Shown here piece by piece: positions 1-7,178 of a stretch of DNA of 14,546 nucleotides. The position numbers were made by a program, and so were the translations under genes. This DNA is from an uncultured Selenomonadaceae bacterium (GTDB lineage Bacteria > Bacillota > Negativicutes > Selenomonadales > Selenomonadaceae), in assembly GCA_910579115.1 (NCBI GenBank), contig CAJTSO010000005.1:44845-59390 (forward strand), read 5' to 3'. The notes under the pieces were generated by a model. That model was not told the DNA's origin. It was given only the letters and a program-made list of their open reading frames with translations, and ran no database searches. The first letter of the stretch is position 1, and each line of letters begins with the position of its first letter.

Positions 1-1
1 A

Positions 2-391
2 TTTTATGTGGATGGGCAGACCCATTTCACCGCCGTGGGCAATGTGAAGGGAAAGCAACTGGACAGGACCTTCACCGGTCCCAAGGCGGAATTTTTTCAG
101 GACAGAAACTATGTAATGATGGAGCAGGGGGGCACCGTTACCAGTAAGGATGGCAGTCTGACCGCCGACTTCATGGAGGGCTGGACGGAAGACGAACATT
201 TTGTGGGCCGGGGCAATTGCCATATCGTCAGCCTGCCGAGGAATTTTGAAGGGGGAGGCGACAATGCGGAGTACTGGGGCAAAGAGGAGGGGAAAACCGT
301 CCTCACCGGTAATGCCTGGGCCGTTCAGGAGGATAATATGATGCGTGGCAAGGTCATTACGGCTCTTCTTAGCCAGAAGCCGGTGGAATGA
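2..391 (+). CDS. lptA: LptA/OstA-family LPS transport protein, C-terminal part
   Basis: This is the 3' end of a gene that begins before the window; the frame is open to the left edge (reading F-Y-V-D-G-Q-T-H-F), so the GTG at 8 is probably an internal valine. The visible ~129 residues alternate short beta-strand segments with turns and contain the OstA-type phrases AVGNVKGKQLDRTFTGPKAEFF and, near the end, VLTGNAWAVQEDNMMRGKVI. In the LptA/OstA family this repeat builds the beta-jellyroll that carries lipopolysaccharide across the periplasm from the LptB-LptF-LptG complex to the outer membrane. The next gene is lptB, 70 bases downstream, which supports the assignment. Whether the missing N-terminus holds an LptC-like domain cannot be seen. 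Confidence 0.82.
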   Translation, partial: FYVDGQTHFTAVGNVKGKQLDRTFTGPKAEFFQDRNYVMMEQGGTVTSKDGSLTADFMEGWTEDEHFVGRGNCHIVSLPRNFEGGGDNAEYWGKEEGKTVLTGNAWAVQEDNMMRGKVITALLSQKPVE

Positions 392-461
392 TTTCCTTCG
401 GGGAGCTGGTCAGCATCGGAAAGTCCTTGTTTTTATTCCAGGATGAAAGGAGCGGGGCAGC

Positions 462-1193
462 TTGCGCATTGAAGCGAAGAACCTCGTCAAGACATATAAT
501 AACCGCAACGTGGTAAATGGCGTCAGCTTCGATGTCTCCACCGGAGAGATCGTGGGCCTGCTGGGCCCGAACGGAGCCGGTAAAACTACTACCTTTTACA
601 TGGTCATCGGCCTCGAGCGGCCATCGGCAGGAGAAGTTTTCGTGACGGATAACGGCATTGAGACCAATGTGGCCGGGATGCCCATGTGCGACCGGGCGAA
701 TCTGGGGATCAGCTATCTGGCTCAGGAAGCATCCATCTTCCGGAAGCTGACGGTAGAGGAAAACCTCATGAGCATATTGGAGACCACGGCCCTTTCTTCT
801 GATGAGCAGCAAAAGAAAATGGAGGAGCTGTTGGAGGAATTCAACGTGAGCCACCGGCGGCAGGCAAAGGGCTCCGAGCTTTCCGGCGGTGAGCGCCGCC
901 GGGTGGAAATCGCCCGCTGCCTGGCTCTGGAACCGAAAATAATCATGCTGGATGAACCCTTTGCAGGAGTAGATCCCATTGCCGTTTCCGATATTCAGAG
1001 CATGATCCGCTACCTGCGGGAAAGGGGTATGGGTATCCTGATCACCGATCACAATGTAAGGGAAACCCTGAAGATTACGGATCGGGCCTATATTCTCAAC
1101 GACGGGGAAATTCTGGTAGAGGGCACTGCCCGGCAGATCGTTGAAAACCCTTTGGCGAAGAAATACTACCTGGGGGAAGAATTCAGCCTGTGA
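462..1193 (+). CDS. lptB: LPS export ABC transporter ATP-binding protein LptB
   Basis: Cytoplasmic ATPase that powers extraction of lipopolysaccharide from the inner membrane through the LptF/LptG permease. The 243 residues match the usual family length of about 240. Visible motifs are Walker A GPNGAGKT (35-42), the Q-loop YLAQEASIFRKLTVEEN (Q88), which is characteristic of LptB, the signature LSGGERRR (140-147), Walker B IIMLDEP (160-166) and the switch histidine in LITDHN (H197). The start is a TTG at 462, chosen because AGGAG at 448-452 lies 9 bases upstream and the next residues MRIEAKNLVKTY are the normal beginning of the domain; the ATG at 443 is in another frame and opens only a very short reading frame. 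lptA lies upstream and the lptF/G-family permease 45 bases downstream, apparently one operon. Confidence 0.95.
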   Translation: MRIEAKNLVKTYNNRNVVNGVSFDVSTGEIVGLLGPNGAGKTTTFYMVIGLERPSAGEVFVTDNGIETNVAGMPMCDRANLGISYLAQEASIFRKLTVEENLMSILETTALSSDEQQKKMEELLEEFNVSHRRQAKGSELSGGERRRVEIARCLALEPKIIMLDEPFAGVDPIAVSDIQSMIRYLRERGMGILITDHNVRETLKITDRAYILNDGEILVEGTARQIVENPLAKKYYLGEEFSL

Positions 1194-1238
1194 TCCGGCT
1201 GACCGCTGCCGGGGAAATTCCCATAGGATTCAGAAAGA

Positions 1239-1622
1239 ATGGAACATATGAAGCTGCGAATTCTCGATAAATATTTGTTCAAGGAAATCTTTATGACCTT
1301 CCTGTTTGGCATCTGCGCTTTCTCGGCCGTGTTCATAGGCTCTGGGACGCTGTTCCGCATTGCGAAATTCATTACCGATTATGGGGCCACCTTCCCAATG
1401 GTTGTAAAAATATTCGTTTACAGCCTGCCCGGTATCATCATCTGGACATTCCCCATGTCCATGCTGCTGGCCTCCCTTATGACCTACGGCCAGCGAGATC
1501 ACGGCGATGAAATCCTGCGGGATCAGCTTTTACCGCATTGCGGCCCCGGCGATTGTCCTGGGCTTTCTGGTGAGTATGTTTGCTATCTGGTTCAACGAGG
1601 AGATCGTTCCCTGGGCAAATAA
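1239..1622 (+). CDS. N-terminal fragment of the LptF/G permease
   Basis: This is the uninterrupted frame from the native start. Residues 1-88 or so are genuine permease: MKLRILDKYLFKEIF, then a first membrane segment (about 17-37) and a second (about 57-85, VYSLPGIIIWTFPMSMLLASLM). After the tyrosine-glycine near residue 87 the frame is wrong, and the tail QRDHGDEILRDQLLPHCGPGD... is out-of-frame read-through to the stop at 1620-1622. If translated alone it would give two membrane helices with an unrelated hydrophilic tail. The ATG at 1248 (MKLRI) is an alternative start. The fragment overlaps the next one by 116 bases. Confidence 0.5.
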   Translation: MEHMKLRILDKYLFKEIFMTFLFGICAFSAVFIGSGTLFRIAKFITDYGATFPMVVKIFVYSLPGIIIWTFPMSMLLASLMTYGQRDHGDEILRDQLLPHCGPGDCPGLSGEYVCYLVQRGDRSLGK

Positions 1623-2328
1623 CGCTTATGATAACACTGTTCAATATGAAATCAGGGGCAATACTGCTCCCGCCAGTCAGGAGCACGTTATTATAAAAGA
1701 GGTGGACAGCTCCCTCATCAAACGGTTGATTTATGCCCGCCGTTACGATTCCGGTACGAAGCGCATGGAGCATATCACCATGCAGATGTTTGAAGAGGGC
1801 CAGCTGAAAACCGTGGAAAACGCGGCCTATGCCGACTGGCTGGGGGATGGCTGGCTCATGCACGACGGGGTCATCTACGAGGTTCAGGATGAAAATATCA
1901 AAGCTCACAATTCCCGTTTTGAGACTCAGCTCCTGCCGGTGAACATGAGTCCCCGAAAGATACTGGAGTCCCAGAAGAAGACGGAGGAAATGACCCGCAG
2001 CGAGCTGAGGGAGAGGATCCAGATCCTTCAGGAGCAGTTCGTTGATACCAAGAAGCTGGAGGCAGAGCTGGCCCAGCGCTACACGGTGCCCATGGCCAGC
2101 CTGATCTTCGCCATGATCGGCGTGCCTCTGGGTATGCAGCCCAACCGGCGCTCCTCCTCGGCGGGCTTTGCCATAAGCGTTATCATCATTTTCTTCTATT
2201 ACGCCGGAATGGTCACCGCGTCGGCCTTGGGCCGGGGAGGCGCGCTGCCCCCTGCCCTGGCTGTCTGGCTGCCGAACATAATCAGCGGGGTAGTGGGATA
2301 CTATCTGGTAAGAAAAGCCGCAAAATAA
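1507..2328 (+). CDS. C-terminal fragment of the LptF/G permease
   Basis: This frame carries the larger part of the permease: a membrane segment at about residues 10-30 (IAAPAIVLGFLVSMFAIW), the hallmark NEEIVPWAN, then a periplasmic beta-jellyroll (about 35-150, including the HVIIKEVDSS and MQMFEEGQLKTVENA phrases), a charged helix RSELRERIQILQEQF, and three more membrane segments in the last ~80 residues with GVPLGMQPNRRSSS and GRGGALPP. The only in-frame early start is the ATG at 1507, which has just a weak GCGAG upstream, so efficient independent initiation is doubtful. It ends in VRKAAK, 32 bases before the DUF3084 gene. Confidence 0.6.
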   Translation: MKSCGISFYRIAAPAIVLGFLVSMFAIWFNEEIVPWANNAYDNTVQYEIRGNTAPASQEHVIIKEVDSSLIKRLIYARRYDSGTKRMEHITMQMFEEGQLKTVENAAYADWLGDGWLMHDGVIYEVQDENIKAHNSRFETQLLPVNMSPRKILESQKKTEEMTRSELRERIQILQEQFVDTKKLEAELAQRYTVPMASLIFAMIGVPLGMQPNRRSSSAGFAISVIIIFFYYAGMVTASALGRGGALPPALAVWLPNIISGVVGYYLVRKAAK

Positions 2329-2360
2329 TTTTCTGACGACCGCCTTCCGGGAGAAAATCT

Positions 2361-3584
2361 ATGTATGGAATAGCCTTGATCCTTGTTTTGACTGTTGCCG
2401 GTGGGGCCATTGCCTTCATCGGGGACCGGCTGGGAACGAAAATCGGCAAGAAGAAGCTGTCCCTTTTTGGCCTGCGGCCAAAGCATACCTCTACCCTTGT
2501 AACGATTGCCACCGGTCTTTTGATTACCATTACCACCTTCGGGATCATGGCGGCGGTTAGTGAAAACGTCCGGACGGCTCTCTTCGGCATGGAGAAGCTG
2601 AACCGGCGGATACAGGAGACCCAGACGAAGCTCAACGATGCCAATGACCAGCTGGGAAAGGCTCAGTCAGAAACGCAAAAATCTCAGGAAGCCCTACAGC
2701 AGAGCAAAGAGGATGTGAACCGTCTGGCCAGGCAGCAGGCTGATTTGGAATACAGGACGGCGGCTCTGCAGGGAGAAAAAAACCGGTTGCAGGCGGACAA
2801 CAGCCAGCTGATGGAGAAGAATGCCGCCATGGAGGATGATAATGCCCGCCTGCAAAAGGAACACGCCGAGCTGGAGAAACAGACCGAAGCGTTAAAGAGC
2901 GGTCTCATCGCCATCCGGGAGGGAAGCATAGTTTTCCAGGCCGGGGAGGTCATCGCCCAGGGAGTGATCCCGAAAGGACTGGACGCCGACGGGGTAAGGA
3001 AGGCTCTCAACGATCTGGCGGCAGCGGCCAATCAGGAAAACCGGCTCCGGATGGGGCCGGTGGCCAACCAGTATCCGGAGCTGGTAAATGTTCACCTTAC
3101 GAGAAATGAGTTCGATGAGGCCGTTTCCAACATGACGGCTAACGGAGAAAAGAAAACCGGGGGCAGCGGTTACGCTGTCCGCCTCATGGCCTTTGCCAAC
3201 ATGGTTCTTGGGGAGCCGGTACGCTGCGATATAGAGGTTTATGATAATGAGCTCATCTACCGTCAGGACGAATTCGTCCACGGCAAGAGGCTGGAAAATG
3301 TCTCCGCCTACAGCCGGCAGGAAATTGAGGGAATTCTCCGGCAGTTCTTCCGGGAAATCAATCTGATTGCTTCGGAAAGGGGAGTCATTCCCGATTCTCT
3401 CAGAGGCACCGTGGGCGTCATTGACGGCGGACAGGTATATGAGGTAGCGGATGCTCTGACGAAGCTGGAGGGACAGTGCGCCCTGCTGGCTTATGCCGAA
3501 CAGGATACTTATACTCTGGGCCCTCTGCGGCTGAAGCTGGGAATTGGCAGGCTCGGCGGACCTTTGGGGCTGGATAATGAATAA
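2361..3584 (+). CDS. DUF3084-domain membrane-anchored coiled-coil protein
   Basis: A 407-residue protein of a family with no established reaction, common in cyanobacteria and Negativicutes. In order it has a membrane segment (about 3-20), a short basic loop GTKIGKKKLSLFGLRPKHTS, a second membrane segment (46-66), a long coiled coil rich in Q, E, K and L (about 77-185: QETQTKLNDANDQLGKAQ...), and a compact C-terminal domain (about 190-400) with VFQAGEVIAQGVIP and RGTVGVIDGGQVYEVAD. The basic inter-helix loop and FGLRPK are what I recognise as DUF3084. GGGAG at 2349-2353 sits 7 bases before the ATG. Its place directly behind the LPS permease suggests a role in the envelope, but that is inference from position. 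The 142 bases that follow hold a terminator-like hairpin. Confidence 0.82.
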   Translation: MYGIALILVLTVAGGAIAFIGDRLGTKIGKKKLSLFGLRPKHTSTLVTIATGLLITITTFGIMAAVSENVRTALFGMEKLNRRIQETQTKLNDANDQLGKAQSETQKSQEALQQSKEDVNRLARQQADLEYRTAALQGEKNRLQADNSQLMEKNAAMEDDNARLQKEHAELEKQTEALKSGLIAIREGSIVFQAGEVIAQGVIPKGLDADGVRKALNDLAAAANQENRLRMGPVANQYPELVNVHLTRNEFDEAVSNMTANGEKKTGGSGYAVRLMAFANMVLGEPVRCDIEVYDNELIYRQDEFVHGKRLENVSAYSRQEIEGILRQFFREINLIASERGVIPDSLRGTVGVIDGGQVYEVADALTKLEGQCALLAYAEQDTYTLGPLRLKLGIGRLGGPLGLDNE

Positions 3585-3685
3585 AAGATGTTAGTAAGTG
3601 CAGTCGCTAACCACCGATGTTGATTAACGGTTTTCTTACATACCCTGCTTACGAGGATTCACATTAAAGAAGGAAATTTATCTTT

Positions 3686-3712
3686 GGGCTGTTGTACAGG
3701 GCAGCCCTTTTT
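3686..3712 (+). terminator. Terminator-like hairpin ahead of the YqgF-like gene
   Basis: GGGCTG (3686-3691) pairs with CAGCCC (3702-3707) across a 10-base loop, followed directly by five T (3708-3712). It would end transcripts from the DUF3084 gene, but it lies only 14 bases before the next start codon and no promoter fits between, so it could also act as an attenuator. The rest of the gap (3585-3685) shows only an imperfect GTTAG/CTAAC pairing. Confidence 0.5.
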
Positions 3713-3726
3713 CTATAGGTGAGATT

Positions 3727-4125
3727 ATGGATAAAATAGTGGCGGTGGACCCGGGGCGGGACAAGTGCGGGCTTGCAGTCCTGGACGGACAGGGAGAGAT
3801 AATTCTCCATAAGATCATTGCTGCCGAAAAACTGGAGGAGGCCGTCCGGGAGCTTTGGCAAAGAGAGCAGCCGGACCGGCTGGTAATTGGCGACGGCACC
3901 ACCAGCCGCCAGGCAATAGCCCGGCTGAAAAAAATCCTGCCGGAGCTGACCGTGGAGACAGTGGACGAGTACCGCACCACGGATGAGGCAAAGCTTCTTT
4001 ACTGGACCCTTAATCCCCCCGCCGGACTGAAAAAATTTTTACCGGTAACGATGCTGACACCTCCGGGGCCGGTGGACGATTTGGCGGCCGTTGTACTGGG
4101 CCGGCGCTTTTTGCGAAGAAAATAA
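3727..4125 (+). CDS. YqgF/RuvX-like RNase H-fold nuclease paralogue
   Basis: A 132-residue protein of the size and layout of the YqgF/RuvX family (pre-16S rRNA processing or Holliday-junction nuclease-like, RNase H fold). The putative metal-binding acidic residues are in place: D8 in KIVAVDPGRDKCGLAV, E81 in VDEYRTTDEAK (compare DERLTT in YqgF) and D117/D118 in PVDDLAAVVLGRRFL. The first motif, D-P-G-R-D-K-C-G, differs from the D-x-G-x-K-R-I-G of canonical YqgF, so I read it as a divergent paralogue and not the housekeeping copy. The start ATG at 3727 follows AGGTGAG at 3717-3723. Substrate and role are not shown by the sequence. Confidence 0.72.
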   Translation: MDKIVAVDPGRDKCGLAVLDGQGEIILHKIIAAEKLEEAVRELWQREQPDRLVIGDGTTSRQAIARLKKILPELTVETVDEYRTTDEAKLLYWTLNPPAGLKKFLPVTMLTPPGPVDDLAAVVLGRRFLRRK

Positions 4126-4144
4126 AAAAACACGGGGAATTTTA

Positions 4145-4173
4145 TAGCTTTTTTCTGTTAAAGCCTGTATAAT
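4145..4173 (+). promoter_or_regulatory. Probable promoter of the ABC importer operon
   Basis: A perfect -10 TATAAT lies at 4168-4173, 56 bases before the lipoprotein start. No good -35 is seen at the proper distance (4145-4150 is TAGCTT), so the -10 carries the call. The 104-base gap is too short for a T-box and shows no riboswitch-like structure. Confidence 0.5.
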
Positions 4174-4229
4174 GAAAAAATACTTGTGTATGTTAAATAA
4201 TTAAATGTGACTACAGGGGGAATAGGGCA

Positions 4230-5252
4230 ATGATCAAATCCGCTAAACTGAAGAAGCTTTCTTTGGCTGTTGCTGCTATGCTTGCCGCCGGGGTTATCTC
4301 AGGCTGCGGCGGAGATAAGAAGGCTGACGCGCCGAAGTCCGGGGGAAAAGCTTACAGCGTCGGCGTCGTCCAGCTGGTAGAGCATCCGGCCCTCGACGCT
4401 GCCAACAAGGGCTTTGTAGACGGCCTGAAGAAGCGGGGCATCGAAGAAGGCAAAAATCTGAAGCTCGACCAGCAGAATGCCCAGGCCGACCAGTCCAACC
4501 TGAAAAATATCGTGACCCGCTTCGTCAATAATAAGGTTGACCTGATTTATGCCATTGCCACCCCGGCGGCTCAGACCGTGGCCAATACTACCAGGACGAT
4601 TCCCGTTGTGGGCTGCGCCATCACCGACTACGAGAGCGCCAAGCTGGTGGAGAAGAACAATAAGCCCAACACCAATGTGACCGGAACCAGCGATATGAAC
4701 CCCATCAGGGAGCAGGTGGACCTCCTTCTGAAGCTCGTCCCCCAGGCAAAGACCATCGGGACTATCTACAGCTCCAGCGAGATAAATTCGGAAATACAGG
4801 TCAAGCTCATGACGGAGTACGCCGTGAGCAAAGGTCTGACGGTAGAAACCGCTACCATCTCCACGGTAAATGATCTCCAGCAGGCGGCCCAGAGCCTGGT
4901 GGGCAAGGTTGACGCCTTTTACGAGCCCACCGACAATATCGTAGCCAGCGCCATGCCTACCCTTTCCGCCGTTACCACGGCTGCGAAGAAGCCGATAATC
5001 TGCGCGGAGCCGGGCATGATAGCTGGAGGCGGCCTCGCTACCTACGGCATTGATTACTATTCTCTTGGTACTCAGGCCGGCAGCATGGCGGCGGATATTC
5101 TTGAAGGCAAGAGCAAACCACAGGATATGCCGGTTCAGACGGCTGCCACTCTTTCGGTGGTCGTCAATAAGGATGCGGCTGATGCCATGGGCATAACGAT
5201 CCCTGAAGATGTCATGAAGGACGCGAAGGTAGTTTCTGAGAAGAAAAAATAA
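4230..5252 (+). CDS. ABC transporter substrate-binding lipoprotein, TrpX-like
   Basis: A 340-residue solute-binding protein of the ABC_sub_bind (TrpX-like) family, anchored to the outer face of the inner membrane. It begins with a basic n-region and hydrophobic stretch ending in the lipobox I-S-G-C (C26), then a short linker and the periplasmic-binding fold from about residue 43: SVGVVQLVEHPALDAANKGF, then IYAIATPAAQTVANTT, VGCAITD, GTSDMNP, TIGTIYSSSEINS, FYEPTDN and GIDYYSLG. These are typical of the family, whose known members import tryptophan or other aromatic amino acids; the substrate here cannot be read from sequence. AGGGGGA at 4215-4221 is 8 bases before the ATG. The permease and ATPase follow, but a strong terminator separates them from this gene. 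Confidence 0.88.
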   Translation: MIKSAKLKKLSLAVAAMLAAGVISGCGGDKKADAPKSGGKAYSVGVVQLVEHPALDAANKGFVDGLKKRGIEEGKNLKLDQQNAQADQSNLKNIVTRFVNNKVDLIYAIATPAAQTVANTTRTIPVVGCAITDYESAKLVEKNNKPNTNVTGTSDMNPIREQVDLLLKLVPQAKTIGTIYSSSEINSEIQVKLMTEYAVSKGLTVETATISTVNDLQQAAQSLVGKVDAFYEPTDNIVASAMPTLSAVTTAAKKPIICAEPGMIAGGGLATYGIDYYSLGTQAGSMAADILEGKSKPQDMPVQTAATLSVVVNKDAADAMGITIPEDVMKDAKVVSEKKK

Positions 5253-5280
5253 TTCAAAGGAACCGCGAAAAGGTATATTT

Positions 5281-5329
5281 AAGCAGGCCGGCACGCCGCA
5301 CAGGCAGCGGCGTACCGGCCTGCTTTTTT
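5281..5329 (+). terminator. Strong intrinsic terminator between lipoprotein and permease genes
   Basis: Arms 5281-5299 and 5307-5325 form a 19-bp stem with a single C-A mismatch (5292/5314) around a 7-base loop, followed by T through 5329. It lies 28 bases after the lipoprotein stop and 10 bases before the permease start, with no room for a promoter between. Read-through would therefore set permease and ATPase levels below that of the binding protein. Confidence 0.88.
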
Positions 5330-5339
5330 ACAGGTTTGG

Positions 5340-6227
5340 GTGAATGTAGTGGACTTAGTAATTCCAACAATATCGCAGGGCCTCCTCTGGTCGATTCTGG
5401 CCATCGGCGTTTTCCTCACTTACCGGGTGCTGGATATCGCCGACCTGACAGTAGAGGGAAGCTTTCCGCTGGGAGCGGCGGTGGCCGCGGCGATGCTTAC
5501 GGCCGGATATACCCCCTTTGCCGCCATTGCCGTGGCCGCTGTGGCCGGGATGCTGGCCGGTGTCGTCACCGGGATTCTCACCACGAAGCTGAAGATTCCG
5601 GCGCTTTTGGCGGGCATTCTGACGATGATCGCCCTGTATTCCGTGAATCTGCGGATAATGGGCAAGGCGAATCTTTCCCTGCTTAGGGTAGACACGATCT
5701 TTTCCCTGGCTTCCTTTATCAATGACGACCGAAACATAGTGACCCTGACGGTGGGTCTCATCGCCGTCATCATCGTGATAGCGGGAAATTACTGGTTCTT
5801 TGGCACGGAAATCGGCGCGGCTGTCCGGGCCACCGGCAACAACCCCAACATGATCAGGGCCAACGGGATTGATACGGATGCCACCGTCATTCTCGGCCTG
5901 CTCCTCAGCAATGCCCTGGTAGCGGTAAGCGGCGCCCTCATCGGGCAGGACAACGGCTTCGCCGATGTGGGAATGGGGACCGGCACCATCGTCATCGGGC
6001 TGGCTTCCGTTATTATTGGCGAGGTACTGTTTGGAACCAGAGACTTTTTTAACTGGCTCGTTTCCGTAGTATTGGGTTCAATCGTCTATCGTGTCGTCAT
6101 CGCCGTCGTTCTTCAAATGGGAATGCCGCCGAATGATTTGAAACTGTTTACCGCCGCTCTCGTTGCCATCGCTTTGGCAATGCCCCTGGTGAAAAAGAAG
6201 CTGAAGGCCAACCGGGAGGTGGCGTAA
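5340..6227 (+). CDS. ABC transporter permease, TrpY-like
   Basis: A 295-residue integral membrane protein of the branched-chain-type permease superfamily (BPD_transp_2). It is strongly hydrophobic throughout, with about eight or nine membrane segments. Recognisable parts are the N-terminal SQGLLWSILAIGVFLTYRVL, DLTVEGSFPLGAAVAA, the TTKLKIPALLAGILTMIALYS region, VRATGNNPNMIRANGIDTD, which is the cytoplasmic loop expected to contact the ATPase, and GLASVIIGEVLF. The start is taken as GTG at 5340; GTG at 5349 (giving MDLVIPT) is a possible alternative, and the ribosome-binding site is poor in either case. The stop at 6225-6227 is one base before the ATPase start, so the two are surely co-transcribed. 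The pair fits the TrpXYZ layout. Confidence 0.87.
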   Translation: MNVVDLVIPTISQGLLWSILAIGVFLTYRVLDIADLTVEGSFPLGAAVAAAMLTAGYTPFAAIAVAAVAGMLAGVVTGILTTKLKIPALLAGILTMIALYSVNLRIMGKANLSLLRVDTIFSLASFINDDRNIVTLTVGLIAVIIVIAGNYWFFGTEIGAAVRATGNNPNMIRANGIDTDATVILGLLLSNALVAVSGALIGQDNGFADVGMGTGTIVIGLASVIIGEVLFGTRDFFNWLVSVVLGSIVYRVVIAVVLQMGMPPNDLKLFTAALVAIALAMPLVKKKLKANREVA

Positions 6228-6228
6228 A

Positions 6229-7023
6229 ATGCTGAAGGTTGAGCACGTATTTAAGACCTTTAATCCCGGGACCATAACTGAAAAGAAGGCGTTAAAGGAC
6301 CTTTCCCTCTACCTGGCCCCCGGGGATTTTGTTACCGTGATCGGCGGCAACGGCGCCGGTAAGTCCACGATGCTGAACTCCATCAGCGGAAATTTTTTGG
6401 TGGATAAAGGCTCCATCACTATTGACGGCACTGATATTACCGGCTGGCCGGAGCATCGCCGGGCAAAATATATCGGGCGGGTGTTTCAGGACCCGATGAT
6501 GGGAACGGCCGCCGGAATGCAGATCGAGGAAAATCTGGCCATTGCCGCCCGCCGCAACCGCCGCCCCACCCTTGCCTGGTCGGCTCGAAGCAGTCAGCGG
6601 GAGCAGTTCAGGGAAATGCTGGCCTCCCTGGGCTTGGGGCTGGAGGACCGGTTGGAGTCGAAGGTGGGCCTCCTTTCCGGCGGACAGCGGCAGGCAGTGA
6701 CCTTGCTCATGGCTACTATGGCGGAGCCGAAGCTGCTGCTCCTGGATGAACACACCGCTGCCCTTGACCCCAAGACCGCCACGAAGGTTTTGGAGCTGAC
6801 CAATACCATCGTTACGGAGCGAAACCTCACCACCATCATGATAACCCACAACATGAAGGATGCCCTTGCCCTGGGGAACCGTCTTGTCATGATTCACGAC
6901 GGCCATATCATCATCGACGTGGCCGGGGAGGAAAAGAAAAATCTGACGGTCACCGACCTCCTCCGGATGTTCGAGGAAGCGGCGGGCAGCGAGATGGTTA
7001 CCGACAGATTGCTGCTTTCTTAA
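6229..7023 (+). CDS. ABC transporter ATP-binding protein, TrpZ-like
   Basis: A 264-residue ATPase energising the importer. Motifs are Walker A GGNGAGKS (39-46), the Q-loop VFQDPMMGTAAGM (Q87), the signature LLSGGQRQAV (148-157), Walker B LLLLDE (169-174) and the switch histidine in MITHNM (H207). After Walker B the sequence is DEHTAALDPKT, with histidine where most ABC ATPases have proline; as far as I recall this is normal in the TrpZ-like family and not a defect. GGGAGGT at 6214-6220, inside the end of the permease gene, lies 8 bases before the ATG, giving tight coupling. A very long hairpin follows just after the stop. Confidence 0.9.
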   Translation: MLKVEHVFKTFNPGTITEKKALKDLSLYLAPGDFVTVIGGNGAGKSTMLNSISGNFLVDKGSITIDGTDITGWPEHRRAKYIGRVFQDPMMGTAAGMQIEENLAIAARRNRRPTLAWSARSSQREQFREMLASLGLGLEDRLESKVGLLSGGQRQAVTLLMATMAEPKLLLLDEHTAALDPKTATKVLELTNTIVTERNLTTIMITHNMKDALALGNRLVMIHDGHIIIDVAGEEKKNLTVTDLLRMFEEAAGSEMVTDRLLLS

Positions 7024-7030
7024 AATGTAA

Positions 7031-7103
7031 GCTTAAAGCCATATAAACAAAAAAACCGCGGACACCTTGTGCCGGCGGTTTTTTTGTTTATATGGCTTTA
7101 AGC
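7031..7103. terminator. Very long bidirectional terminator hairpin, 29-bp perfect stem
   Basis: Arms 7031-7059 and 7075-7103 are perfect reverse complements over 29 bases around a 15-base loop. Each arm contains seven A or T next to a GC-rich core (CCGC/GCGG), so it has the form of an intrinsic terminator on both strands. Pairing can extend outward, AAAATG (7022-7027) with CATTTT (7103-7108), by bulging out the intervening bases and sharing the end of the arm. The stem is far longer than a terminator needs. Confidence 0.85.
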
Positions 7104-7178
7104 ATTTTATTTCACCCATTCTTATGATTTAGAAAATTTCAAAAAAGGGCAAAAAAGTCTTTTCGGGGGGGGCACATG

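Larger units (their letters stand above)
1239..2328 (+). pseudogene. lptG: LptF/LptG-family LPS export permease, frame-disrupted
   Basis: Read together, two overlapping frames make one YjgP/YjgQ (LptF/LptG) permease of the usual ~360-residue size, but the frame changes near 1490-1500. Upstream the protein reads ...MLLASLMTYG; in the +1 frame it resumes as SEITAMKSCGISFYR. Relatives carry a conserved stretch of the type G-R-L-S-x-x-S-E-I between these segments. Here ggc (G) is followed by cagcgagatc, so about five codons (R-L-S-G-D-like) plus the frame are missing; a deletion of about 14 bases, or another length equal to 2 modulo 3, would explain it. AGGA at 1225-1228 lies 10 bases before the first ATG. 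There is no second lptF/G copy in the window. Possible explanations are a real mutation, a strain-level variant or an assembly error; the sequence alone cannot decide. Confidence 0.75.

Noticed and set aside
3673..3726. Upstream extension of the YqgF-like protein in the same frame (ending ...SPFSIGEI before M1)
   Set aside because: The frame is open but has no ATG, GTG or TTG, and the ATG at 3727 has a ribosome-binding site.
4126..4229. T-box or other riboswitch before the TrpX-like gene
   Set aside because: Only 104 bases, with no stable stems or T-box sequence.
4299..5294. Long minus-strand open frame opposite the substrate-binding lipoprotein
   Set aside because: A shadow of the codon pattern of a clearly real gene; it also starts inside the terminator hairpin.
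6229..7023. DEH in place of DEP after Walker B as a sign of a dead ATPase
   Set aside because: The catalytic glutamate is present and histidine at this place is, to my knowledge, usual in TrpZ-like ATPases.
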